A DNA stretch of 64,000 nt from the NCBI GenBank assembly GCA_040216765.1, contig JAVJON010000042.1, positions 72,323 through 136,322 on the forward strand. Reading direction: 5' to 3'. The notes beneath the pieces were generated by a model that saw nothing but the letters and a program-made list of their open reading frames with translations, did no database searches and was not told the DNA's origin. This DNA is from Marinibaculum sp040216765 (lineage in GTDB: Bacteria; Pseudomonadota; Alphaproteobacteria; Ferrovibrionales; Ferrovibrionaceae). Shown one piece after another: positions 57,723 through 64,000 of this stretch (its first letter is position 1; each line of letters opens with the position of its first letter). The position numbers and the translations under genes are program-made.

Positions 57723-58046
57723 CTAGCGGTCGATCACTTCGCCGGAGCGCTTCGCATAACGGACCTTGCGGCCGTCCTCCAGGAACTTGAAGCCGACCCG
57801 GGTCGGCTTGCCGCCGTCCGGGTCCTGCAGCGCCAGGTTCGAGATATGGATCGGCGCTTCCTTGTCGATGATGCCGCCCTGCTGCACGCCTTCCGGCCGC
57901 TGGTGGCGCTTCACCATGTTGACGCCGCCCACGAGGGCGCGGTTGTCCTTCGGCATGACCTTGATCACCTCACCGGTCTTGCCACGGTCGCGACCGGCGG
58001 TAACCACCACCTTGTCGCCCTTCTTGATCTTCAGCTTCACAGCCAT
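57723..58046 (-). CDS. rplX: 50S ribosomal protein L24
   Basis: A 107-residue assembly-initiator protein with a KOW motif: KIKKGDKVVVTAGRDRGKTG at about 5-24. EGVQQGGIIDKEAPIHISNL and RVGFKFLEDGRKVRYAKRSGE follow. It lies between rplN and rplE. Confidence 0.97.
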   Translation of the reverse strand: MAVKLKIKKGDKVVVTAGRDRGKTGEVIKVMPKDNRALVGGVNMVKRHQRPEGVQQGGIIDKEAPIHISNLALQDPDGGKPTRVGFKFLEDGRKVRYAKRSGEVIDR

Positions 58047-58061
58047 CTCAATTCATCCCGC

Positions 58062-58430
58062 TCAGATCACTTCGGGCGCCAGCGAGACGATCTTCATATG
58101 CGCCTTGGCACGCAGCTCGCGCGTCACGGGGCCGAAGATACGCGTGCCGATCGGCTCGTTCTGCTTGTTGATCAGCACCGCCGCATTGCGGTCGAAGCGG
58201 ATCGCGGAACCGTCGGGCCGGCGGATCTCCTTGGCCGTGCGGACGATCACCGCCCGATGCACGTCGCCCTTCTTGACCCGCCCGCGCGGAATCGCCTCTT
58301 TCACCGACACCACGATGATGTCGCCGACGCCGGCGAACTTCCGTTTGGAGCCGCCCAGCACCTTGATGCACTGGACGCGACGTGCGCCGGAATTGTCCGC
58401 CACGTCCAGATTGGTTTCCGCCTGAATCAT
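58062..58430 (-). CDS. rplN: 50S ribosomal protein L14
   Basis: A 122-residue protein at the subunit interface. It begins MIQAETNLDVADNSGARRVQ, and has DIIVVSVKEAIPRGRVKKGDV, AVIVRTAKEIRRPDGSAIRFD and FGPVTRELRAKAHMKIVSLAPEV near the end. It lies between rpsQ and rplX. Confidence 0.98.
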   Translation of the reverse strand: MIQAETNLDVADNSGARRVQCIKVLGGSKRKFAGVGDIIVVSVKEAIPRGRVKKGDVHRAVIVRTAKEIRRPDGSAIRFDRNAAVLINKQNEPIGTRIFGPVTRELRAKAHMKIVSLAPEVI

Positions 58431-58506
58431 CGCGTTCCGTTCCTACCTTGCGCGCCGGGCCTGGCCATGTCGGCTGCCCCGGAGCGCCCAAATCCGTATC
58501 CGTCCG

Positions 58507-58773
58507 TCACGCACCCGCGCCGGGTTCGCCGCCTGCGGCGGCTTCCGGTGCCAGCACGATCCAGCGCTTCAGCTTGGACATCGGCCGGTGCTCCTGAATG
58601 CGCACCGTATCGCCGGTCTTGCACTGATTGTCCTCGTCGTGGGCGTGATACTTCTTCGACCGGCGGATGAACTTCTTGTAGAGCGGATGCATCAGCCGCC
58701 GCTCCACGCTCACCACCACGGTCTTGTCGCCCTTGTCGCTGACGACGGTGCCTTGCAAAATGCGCCGCGGCAT
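58507..58773 (-). CDS. rpsQ: 30S ribosomal protein S17
   Basis: An 88-residue OB-fold protein. The core is LQGTVVSDKGDKTVVVSVER, HPLYKKFIRRSKKYHAHDE and the end GDTVRIQEHRPMSKLKRW. It lies between rpmC and rplN. Confidence 0.97.
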   Translation of the reverse strand: MPRRILQGTVVSDKGDKTVVVSVERRLMHPLYKKFIRRSKKYHAHDEDNQCKTGDTVRIQEHRPMSKLKRWIVLAPEAAAGGEPGAGA

Positions 58774-58795
58774 TGCTTCTCTCCTCGTTCCGCGC

Positions 58796-58990
58796 TCAGG
58801 CCTGCGCCGTGCGCGCGGTCAGCACGGTCTTGACCCGTGCTATGTCGCGTCGCACTTCACGCACCCGCGCGGTGTTCTCCAACTGCCCGGTCGCCCTCTG
58901 GAAGCGCAGGTTGAACTGCTCCTTCCGCAGCGCCTCGAGCGACGTCTTCAGCTCGTCGACGGTCTTGCCCGTCAGCTCCACGGCCTTCAT
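58796..58990 (-). CDS. rpmC: 50S ribosomal protein L29
   Basis: A 64-residue two-helix protein at the tunnel exit. It reads MKAVELTGKTVDELKTSLEA, then KEQFNLRFQRATGQLENTAR, and VRRDIARVKTVL. The ATG at 58990 is 4 nt after the rplP stop. It lies between rplP and rpsQ. Confidence 0.95.
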   Translation of the reverse strand: MKAVELTGKTVDELKTSLEALRKEQFNLRFQRATGQLENTARVREVRRDIARVKTVLTARTAQA

Positions 58991-58994
58991 GCCC

Positions 58995-59408
58995 CTACTC
59001 CCCGATGCGGGCAACGACCCGCGTCTTGATCGGCAGCTTTGCCGCGCCCAGGGCGAAGGCCTCCCGCGCCAGGGCATCCGGCACGCCGTCGATCTCGAAC
59101 ATCACGCGGCCGGGCTTCACCCGGGACGCCCAGTATTCCGGCGAGCCCTTGCCCTTGCCCATGCGCACCTCGGCCGGCTTCGACGAGACCGGCACATCCG
59201 GGAAGATCCGGATCCACACCTTGCCGGCACGCTTCATGTGGCGCGTGATCGCACGGCGGGTCGCCTCGATCTGACGTGCCGTGATCCGGCCCGGCTCCAT
59301 GGCCTTCAGGCCGTGGCTGCCGAAGTTCAGCTCGGTGCCGCCCTTGGCCTTGCCGTGGATGCGGCCCTTGTGGGCCTTCCGGTATTTCGTCCTGCGCGGT
59401 TGCAACAT
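58995..59408 (-). CDS. rplP: 50S ribosomal protein L16
   Basis: A 137-residue protein near the A-site tRNA. It opens MLQPRRTKYRKAHKGRIHG, has FGSHGLKAMEPGRITARQIE near 29-48, GKVWIRIFPDVPVSSKPAEV and GKGSPEYWASRVKPGR. It lies between rpsC and rpmC. Confidence 0.98.
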   Translation of the reverse strand: MLQPRRTKYRKAHKGRIHGKAKGGTELNFGSHGLKAMEPGRITARQIEATRRAITRHMKRAGKVWIRIFPDVPVSSKPAEVRMGKGKGSPEYWASRVKPGRVMFEIDGVPDALAREAFALGAAKLPIKTRVVARIGE

Positions 59409-59457
59409 CGCCCGCTACTCCAGTCTCTCTTCTACGGTCGGCCCGGGAAGCGCGCTG

Positions 59458-60144
59458 TCAGCGGCCGCCGGGCGCAGCCTGTTCGGCCAGCCGGTTGTCA
59501 TGCGCCATCGGGTCGTGGGTCATGATCTCGCCCTTGAACACCCAGACCTTCACGCCGCAGGTGCCATAGGCGGTCTTCGCCGTGGCCTCGCCGTAATCGA
59601 TATCGGCCCGCAGGGTGTGCAGGGGCACGCGGCCCTCGCGATACCATTCGGTCCGTGCGATCTCGGCGCCGCCGAGACGGCCGCCGCAATTGATCCGGAT
59701 GCCCTGCGCGCCAAGCCGCATCGCCGACTGAACGGCCCGCTTCATGGCACGGCGGAACGCGACCCGGCGCTCCAGCTGCTGGGCGATGTTCTCGGCAACC
59801 AGCTTGGCGTCGATCTCCGGCTTGCGGATCTCGACGATGTTCAGGCTGACCTCCGAACCGGTCATCTTTGCCAGTTCGCCACGCAGCTTCTCGATATCGG
59901 CGCCCTTCTTGCCGATCACCACCCCCGGACGGGCCGAGTGGATGGTGATCCGCGCCTTCTTGGCGGGCCGCTCGATGATGATCCGGCTGACGCCGGCCTG
60001 CGCGAGCTTCTTCTCCAGGAACCGGCGGATCGCCAGGTCCTCGTGCAGCTGCCCCGCGAAATCCCTCTTGTTGGCGTACCAACGGGAATCCCAGGTGCGG
60101 TTGATGCCGAGGCGAAGGCCGATCGGCGAGACTTTATGACCCAT
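59458..60144 (-). CDS. rpsC: 30S ribosomal protein S3
   Basis: A 228-residue protein at the mRNA entry. MGHKVSPIGLRLGINRTWDS opens it, the KH domain has SARPGVVIGKKGADIEKLRG near 70-90, and the C-domain has GIRINCGGRLGGAEIARTEW. The ATG shares one base with the rplV stop (TAATG). It lies between rplV and rplP. Confidence 0.98.
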   Translation of the reverse strand: MGHKVSPIGLRLGINRTWDSRWYANKRDFAGQLHEDLAIRRFLEKKLAQAGVSRIIIERPAKKARITIHSARPGVVIGKKGADIEKLRGELAKMTGSEVSLNIVEIRKPEIDAKLVAENIAQQLERRVAFRRAMKRAVQSAMRLGAQGIRINCGGRLGGAEIARTEWYREGRVPLHTLRADIDYGEATAKTAYGTCGVKVWVFKGEIMTHDPMAHDNRLAEQAAPGGR

Positions 60145-60533
60145 TATGCGTCCTCCTCGGTCTCTTCGACCTCGCGCACGATCACGCGGAGGTTGCTGAA
60201 CGGCTTCTGGATCGGGCCGGCGCGGCCACGGGCGCGCGGACGGAACCGCTTCATCACCAGCGCCTTGCCCACGCTCGCCTCCGCGACGACCAGCCGGTCC
60301 ACGTCCAGGGACTGGTTGTTCTCCGCATTGGCGATCGCCGCCTGCAGCACCTTCTTGACGTCCGATGCGGCCGACCGCTTGGAAAAGGTCAGCTGCGTCA
60401 GCGCCCGCTCCGCCGGCATGCCGCGGATCAGCTCCGCGACAAGGTTCAGCTTGCGCGGGCTGCAGCGGATCATCCGCCCGATCGCCATCGCCTCGGTCTC
60501 GGGCAATGCCCGTTCGCGTGCCTGCTTGCCCAT
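60144..60533 (-). CDS. rplV: 50S ribosomal protein L22
   Basis: A 129-residue protein whose hairpin lines the exit tunnel. Marks are MIRCSPRKLNLVAELIRGMP near 21-40, AIANAENNQSLDVDRLVV near 67-84 and the hairpin KRFRPRARGRAGPIQKPFSN. It is coupled to rpsC. Confidence 0.97.
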   Translation of the reverse strand: MGKQARERALPETEAMAIGRMIRCSPRKLNLVAELIRGMPAERALTQLTFSKRSAASDVKKVLQAAIANAENNQSLDVDRLVVAEASVGKALVMKRFRPRARGRAGPIQKPFSNLRVIVREVEETEEDA

Positions 60534-60535
60534 CC

Positions 60536-60814
60536 CTAGCCTCTCCGCGCCTTCTTGTCGGCGGCATGGCCCGTATAGGTCCGCGTCGGCGAGAACTCGC
60601 CCAGCTTGTGGCCGACCATGTCCTCGGTGACCATCACCGGCACGAATTTCTTGCCATTGTAGACGCCGAACGTCAGCCCAACGAACTGCGGCATGATCGT
60701 CGACCGGCGCGACCAGGTCTTGATCACGTCCTTACGGCCTGAATCCTGGGCCGTCTCCGCCTTCTTCAGAAGGTAGGAGTCCACAAACGGCCCTTTCCAA
60801 ACTGAACGTGCCAT
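60536..60814 (-). CDS. rpsS: 30S ribosomal protein S19
   Basis: A 92-residue head protein. It begins MARSVWKGPFVDSYLLKKAE, then TWSRRSTIMPQFVGLTFGVY and the end GHKLGEFSPTRTYTGHAADK. It lies between rplB and rplV, 2 nt before the latter's start. Confidence 0.98.
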   Translation of the reverse strand: MARSVWKGPFVDSYLLKKAETAQDSGRKDVIKTWSRRSTIMPQFVGLTFGVYNGKKFVPVMVTEDMVGHKLGEFSPTRTYTGHAADKKARRG

Positions 60815-60845
60815 CAGGGCACTCCCTACTGTTCCTGCCTGCCGC

Positions 60846-61682
60846 CTACTTGCCCTTGCCGGACGGTCGGCGGCGGATGATGAACTTCTGCGTGGCCTTG
60901 TTCTGGCGGGTGCGCTTGCCCTTCGTGGGCTTGCCCCACGGGGTCACCGGATGACGGCCGCCGGACGTGCGGCCTTCGCCGCCGCCATGCGGATGGTCCA
61001 CCGGGTTCATCACCACGCCACGAACATGCGGCCGGCGCCCCATCCAGCGTGCACGACCCGCCTTCGCCAGCTTCTTGTTCTGGTTGTCGGGGTTGGACAC
61101 GGCACCGACGGTGGCCATGCATTCTGCCCGCACGATGCGCTGCTCGCCGGACGACAGGCGCAGCTGAGCATAGCCGCGGTCCTTGCCGATGAGCTGCACG
61201 TAGTTCCCCGCCGACCGGCCCATCTGGCCGCCCTTGCCGGGCTTCATCTCCACATTGTGGATGATGGTGCCGACCGGGATGTTCTTCAGCGGCATTGCAT
61301 TGCCCGGCTTGATGTCGACCTTTTCGCCGGACACCACGAAGTCGCCGGGCTGCAGCCGCTGCGGTGCAAGGATATAGGCCTGTTCGCCATCCTCGTACAC
61401 GATCAGCGCGATGAAGGCGGTGCGGTTGGGATCGTATTCCAGCCGCTCGACCTTGCCGGGCATGTCGAACTTGCGCCGCTTGAAGTCAACCAGGCGGTAG
61501 CGCTGCTTGTGCCCGCCGCCGCGGAACCGCACCGTGGTGCGGCCCATATTGTTCCGGCCGCCCTTGGAGGTCTTGCCCGAGGTCAGGTTCTTGACCGGGT
61601 CGCCCTTCCACAGGCCGGCGCGGGAGACCGTGACCAGGCCACGGCGACCCGGCGTTACCGGATTATGCTGTTTGAGTGCCAT
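60846..61682 (-). CDS. rplB: 50S ribosomal protein L2
   Basis: A 278-residue protein next to the peptidyl transferase centre. It has GRNNMGRTTVRFRGGGHKQR near 42-61, YILAPQRLQPGDFV, and the C-terminal VVMNPVDHPHGGGEGRTSGG with the functionally important His, then KGKRTRQNKATQKFIIRRR. It lies between rplW and rpsS. Confidence 0.98.
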   Translation of the reverse strand: MALKQHNPVTPGRRGLVTVSRAGLWKGDPVKNLTSGKTSKGGRNNMGRTTVRFRGGGHKQRYRLVDFKRRKFDMPGKVERLEYDPNRTAFIALIVYEDGEQAYILAPQRLQPGDFVVSGEKVDIKPGNAMPLKNIPVGTIIHNVEMKPGKGGQMGRSAGNYVQLIGKDRGYAQLRLSSGEQRIVRAECMATVGAVSNPDNQNKKLAKAGRARWMGRRPHVRGVVMNPVDHPHGGGEGRTSGGRHPVTPWGKPTKGKRTRQNKATQKFIIRRRPSGKGK

Positions 61683-61686
61683 GGCC

Positions 61687-61980
61687 TCAGATCCCCGTCG
61701 TCACGTCGATCGAATCACCCTCGGCCAGGGTGACGATCGCCTTCTTGAAGTCCGGCCGGCGCCCGGCGATCCCGCGGAAGCGCTTGGTCTTGCCCTTCAC
61801 GCGGATCGTGTTGACCGCGGTCACCTTGACCTTGAAGAGGTTCTCCACCGCCTTCTTGATCTGCGGCTTGGACGCATCCAGCGGCACGCGGAATGCCACC
61901 TGGTTGTACTCGCTGATCCGGGTGGCCTTCTCGGTGATCACCGGACCCAGGATCGTGTTGTAGTCGCGCTCCGTCGTCAT
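61687..61980 (-). CDS. rplW: 50S ribosomal protein L23
   Basis: A 97-residue protein that docks SRP and trigger factor at the tunnel exit. The blocks are ILGPVITEKATRISEYNQVAF near 9-29, KPQIKKAVENLFKVKVTAVN and GRRPDFKKAIVTLAEGD. Its ATG overlaps the rplD stop by 4 nt. Confidence 0.97.
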   Translation of the reverse strand: MTTERDYNTILGPVITEKATRISEYNQVAFRVPLDASKPQIKKAVENLFKVKVTAVNTIRVKGKTKRFRGIAGRRPDFKKAIVTLAEGDSIDVTTGI

Positions 61981-62612
61981 CGCACGATCTCCGCTGTCAG
62001 CCGCGCCTGCAGCGCATCGACCGCCGCCCGGGTCAGCACGAGCTGCCGACGGCGCAGGATGTCGTAGACATTGGCACCCTGGCTCGGCAGCACGTCGATC
62101 CCCGGGATGTTGCGGGCGGCACGGGCAAAGTTCCCGTCCAGCTCCGCCCCGTCGATGATCAGGGTGTTGCTCCAGCCCAGCGCCTTGAACTTGCGCGCCA
62201 GGTCGCCGGTCTTGGCCTCGGTCAGCGCGGCGCTGTCCAGCACGACCAGGTCGCCGGCCTGTGCCTTGGCGGCCAGGGCGCAACGCAGGGCCAGCCGGCG
62301 GATCTTCTTCGGCAGGTCGTGGGCATGGCTGCGCACCACCGGGCCGAAGGCCTTGCCGCCGCCGCGGAACTGCGGTGCACGGCTGCCGCCGTGCCGGGCA
62401 CGGCCCGTGCCCTTCTGCTTGAAGATCTTCCGGGTCGAGCCGGAGACCTCGCCATAGGTCTTGCTCTTGTGGGTCCCAGCCTGGCGCTTGGCAAGCTGCC
62501 AGCGCACCGTCCGCTGCAGGATATCGGCCCGGGGCTCGACGGCGTAGATCGCATCGTCGAGCTCGATCGTGCCCTGCGGCTGGTTGTCCAGAGAGGTTAC
62601 CGTCGCCTCCAT
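61977..62612 (-). CDS. rplD: 50S ribosomal protein L4
   Basis: A 211-residue tunnel-wall protein. RQAGTHKSKTYGEVSGSTRK and FKQKGTGRARHGGSRAPQFRGGG (about 60-82) form the extended loop; the C-terminal part has NTLIIDGAELDGNFARAARN. In E. coli L4 represses the S10 operon. It starts 4 nt after rplC and overlaps rplW. The ATG at 62612 fits family length. Confidence 0.97.
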   Translation of the reverse strand: MEATVTSLDNQPQGTIELDDAIYAVEPRADILQRTVRWQLAKRQAGTHKSKTYGEVSGSTRKIFKQKGTGRARHGGSRAPQFRGGGKAFGPVVRSHAHDLPKKIRRLALRCALAAKAQAGDLVVLDSAALTEAKTGDLARKFKALGWSNTLIIDGAELDGNFARAARNIPGIDVLPSQGANVYDILRRRQLVLTRAAVDALQARLTAEIVR

Positions 62613-62616
62613 GGCG

Positions 62617-63381
62617 TCAGTCCTTATTGTCTGTTTGATCGGCCGCCGGCTGGGCCTCGGCGGCTTCCGCCGCCGCCGCCGCCGCCGGGACCGCATCCGC
62701 CAGCTCCGGCTTGCGCACCGCTGCCGGATAGGGGACGCCATCGGGCAGGCTGTGCTTCACCGCGTCGCGGATCAGCACCCAGCCGCCTTCGGCGCCGGGA
62801 ACGCTGCCGCGCACCAGGATCAGCCCGCGATCGGTGTCGGTCCGGACGATTTCCAGGTTCTGCTGGGTCCGACGACGCGCGCCCATATGGCCCGCCATCT
62901 TCTTCCCCTTGAACACGCGGCCCGGATCCTGGTTCTGACCGGTCGAGCCGTGGCTGCGATGACTGACCGACACGCCGTGCGTGGCCCGCAGGCCCGCAAA
63001 ACCGTGGCGCTTCATCGCACCCGCAAAGCCCTTGCCCACCGACGTGCCGGTGACATCGACATGCTGGCCGGCGACGAAATGATCGACCGTGATCTCGTCC
63101 CCGATTTCCAGCAGCGCGTCCTCGGCCACGCGGAACTCGACCAGCTTCTGCTTCGGCTCCACCTGCGCAACGGCGTAATGCCCGCGCAGCGCCTTGCTGA
63201 CGCGGCTTGCCTTTGCCGCGCCGATGCCGATCTGCACCGCGAAATAGCCGTCCCGATCCTTGGTGCGGGTCGCGACGACCTGGCAGTGGTCAACCTTCAG
63301 GACGGTGACCGGGATGTGATTCCCGTCCTCACCGAACAACCGTGTCATGCCCATCTTCCGGGCGACGATGCCTGTACGCAT
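62617..63381 (-). CDS. rplC: 50S ribosomal protein L3
   Basis: A 254-residue protein reaching the peptidyl transferase centre. It begins MRTGIVARKMGMTRLFGEDG and has the central loop RATHGVSVSHRSHGSTGQNQD and KKMAGHMGARRRTQQNLEIV. An Ala-rich tail of about 35 residues beyond the usual end is notable. The ATG at 63381 is preferred over a GTG 9 nt upstream. Confidence 0.97.
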   Translation of the reverse strand: MRTGIVARKMGMTRLFGEDGNHIPVTVLKVDHCQVVATRTKDRDGYFAVQIGIGAAKASRVSKALRGHYAVAQVEPKQKLVEFRVAEDALLEIGDEITVDHFVAGQHVDVTGTSVGKGFAGAMKRHGFAGLRATHGVSVSHRSHGSTGQNQDPGRVFKGKKMAGHMGARRRTQQNLEIVRTDTDRGLILVRGSVPGAEGGWVLIRDAVKHSLPDGVPYPAAVRKPELADAVPAAAAAAEAAEAQPAADQTDNKD

Positions 63382-63393
63382 CGGGTCCACCCC

Positions 63394-63702
63394 TCAGAGC
63401 TTTATTTCGACGTCCACGCCGGCAGCCAGGTCGAGCTTCATCAGCGCATCGACCGTCTGCGGCGTCGGATCAACGATGTCGAGAAGACGCTTGTGCGTCC
63501 GGATTTCGAACTGCTCCCGCGACTTCTTGTCGATATGCGGCGAGCGCAGCACGGTGTACCGCTCGATCTTGGTCGGCAGCGGGATCGGGCCCCGCACCTG
63601 TGCGCCGGTCCGCTTGGCGGTGTTCACGATCTCGCTGGTCGACTGGTCGAGCACGCGATGATCGAACGCCTTGAGCCGGATGCGGATATTCTGGCTGTCC
63701 AT
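63394..63702 (-). CDS. rpsJ: 30S ribosomal protein S10
   Basis: A 102-residue head protein, also the NusE antitermination factor. It has MDSQNIRIRLKAFDHRVLDQ at the start, the loop GPIPLPTKIERYTVLRSPHI near 38-57 and QFEIRTHKRLLDIVDPTPQT. The ATG at 63702 gives the exact family length. It is the first gene of the S10 block and follows tuf. Confidence 0.98.
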   Translation of the reverse strand: MDSQNIRIRLKAFDHRVLDQSTSEIVNTAKRTGAQVRGPIPLPTKIERYTVLRSPHIDKKSREQFEIRTHKRLLDIVDPTPQTVDALMKLDLAAGVDVEIKL

Positions 63703-63812
63703 CTCTTCACTTCCCGCCAAATCTGGCGCTCTCGGCCGGGCGTTGCACCGGCACCTGGTGGGACCGCCGGATCGGCACCGCCAACCCGGATCCCCGTGTC
63801 CGCCGGGCGTTC

Positions 63813-63836
63813 GGCCGGCCGCTTACGCGGCCGGCC
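63813..63836 (-). other. Perfect hairpin between tuf and rpsJ
   Basis: A 10-bp perfect stem GGCCGGCCGC / GCGGCCGGCC with loop TTAC, about 30 nt after the tuf stop and 110 nt before rpsJ. There is no T tract, so it may be an attenuator or an mRNA processing or stability element between the two genes. Confidence 0.6.
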
Positions 63837-63865
63837 TGCCCCAGTTCGTCTACTAGGCCGTCGTG

Positions 63866-64000
63866 CTACTCGGTGATCGAGGAGACGACGCCGGCGCCGA
63901 CGGTGCGCCCGCCCTCGCGGATGGCGAAGCGCAACCCCTCGTCCATCGCGATCGGCGCGATCAGCTCCACGTCCATCGCCACATTGTCCCCCGGCATCAC
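63866..64000 (-). CDS. tuf: Elongation factor Tu, C-terminal end (cut by window edge)
   Basis: The last 44 residues of EF-Tu: VMPGDNVAMDVELIAPIAMD and then GLRFAIREGGRTVGAGVVSS, ending ITE. This is domain 3, which binds aminoacyl-tRNA with the other domains. The upstream part is outside the window. Its place before rpsJ is the usual str-S10 junction. Confidence 0.97.
   Translation of the reverse strand: MMPGDNVAMDVELIAPIAMDEGLRFAIREGGRTVGAGVVSSITE

Noticed and set aside
48344..63702. Missing rpsD and rpmJ in the ribosomal cluster as a loss
   Set aside because: In alphaproteobacteria these genes commonly lie elsewhere, so their absence here is not unusual.

Overview
The window looks like a chromosomal segment of a very GC-rich alphaproteobacterium, most likely in or near the Rhodospirillales. 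The lineage clues are MipZ, an ATP12-type F1-ATPase assembly factor, a DUF1489 protein, and a rpsM-rpsK-rpoA-rplQ block with no rpsD. I saw no insertion sequence, prophage or CRISPR array. Coding density is high and many genes overlap by ATGA, GTGA or TGATG junctions.

Region by region: (1) 1-3006, minus strand: the 5' end of galU, a membrane J-domain protein, a VWA-like protein and mipZ. (2) 3294-8289, plus strand: four oxidative enzymes (an L-2-hydroxyglutarate-oxidase-like flavoprotein, a Tat-exported flavin amine oxidase, a PhyH dioxygenase and a fatty acid desaturase), with a 16-nt tandem repeat and an 11-G tract in front of the first two. (3) 8325-16074, minus strand: hpxZ-like, DUF1489, an SLC13 transporter, then a leucine-degradation operon read mccB-liuC-mccA-hmgL. 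(4) 16379-18543, plus strand: three paralogous exported PRC-barrel-like proteins, two of them closed by strong terminators. (5) 18653-23875: an SDR, a DsbA-like isomerase, an NhaP2-type antiporter and an autoinhibited Fic protein. (6) 23916-29022: a thiolase-RidA-acyl-CoA dehydrogenase operon, divergent from aidB and a small secreted SnoaL-like protein. (7) 29204-35091: an exported sensor protein coupled to a chemotaxis receptor, then isovaleryl-CoA dehydrogenase and malic enzyme. (8) 35100-37131: a small island with a previously unremarked double-glycine leader peptide gene, tRNA-Leu(GAG), a TylF-like methyltransferase and an orphan short FliN. (9) 37209-43503: lipB, acylphosphatase, propionyl-CoA carboxylase (pccA, pccB), ATP12 and a HAD phosphatase. 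(10) 43548-48260: a small unknown protein, rluC, crcB, rarA and an HtrA-type protease. (11) 48344-64000, minus strand: the S10-spc-alpha ribosomal protein cluster from the end of tuf to rplQ, with secY and adk embedded.

Metabolically the window is rich in acyl-CoA chemistry. Isovaleryl-CoA dehydrogenase, methylcrotonyl-CoA carboxylase, methylglutaconyl-CoA hydratase and HMG-CoA lyase make a near-complete leucine route to acetyl-CoA and acetoacetate. Propionyl-CoA carboxylase handles the propionyl-CoA from Val, Ile and odd-chain acids, and malic enzyme returns C4 acids to pyruvate with NADPH.

The observations most worth a second look are the double-glycine leader peptide gene (35391-35525), a near-consensus sigma70-type promoter directly after an adk terminator inside the ribosomal cluster (51443-51520), the three-gene PRC-like stress family with shared GGAAC boxes, the exported sensor/MCP pair, and the small frame just upstream of fic that carries a Fic-antitoxin-like motif.
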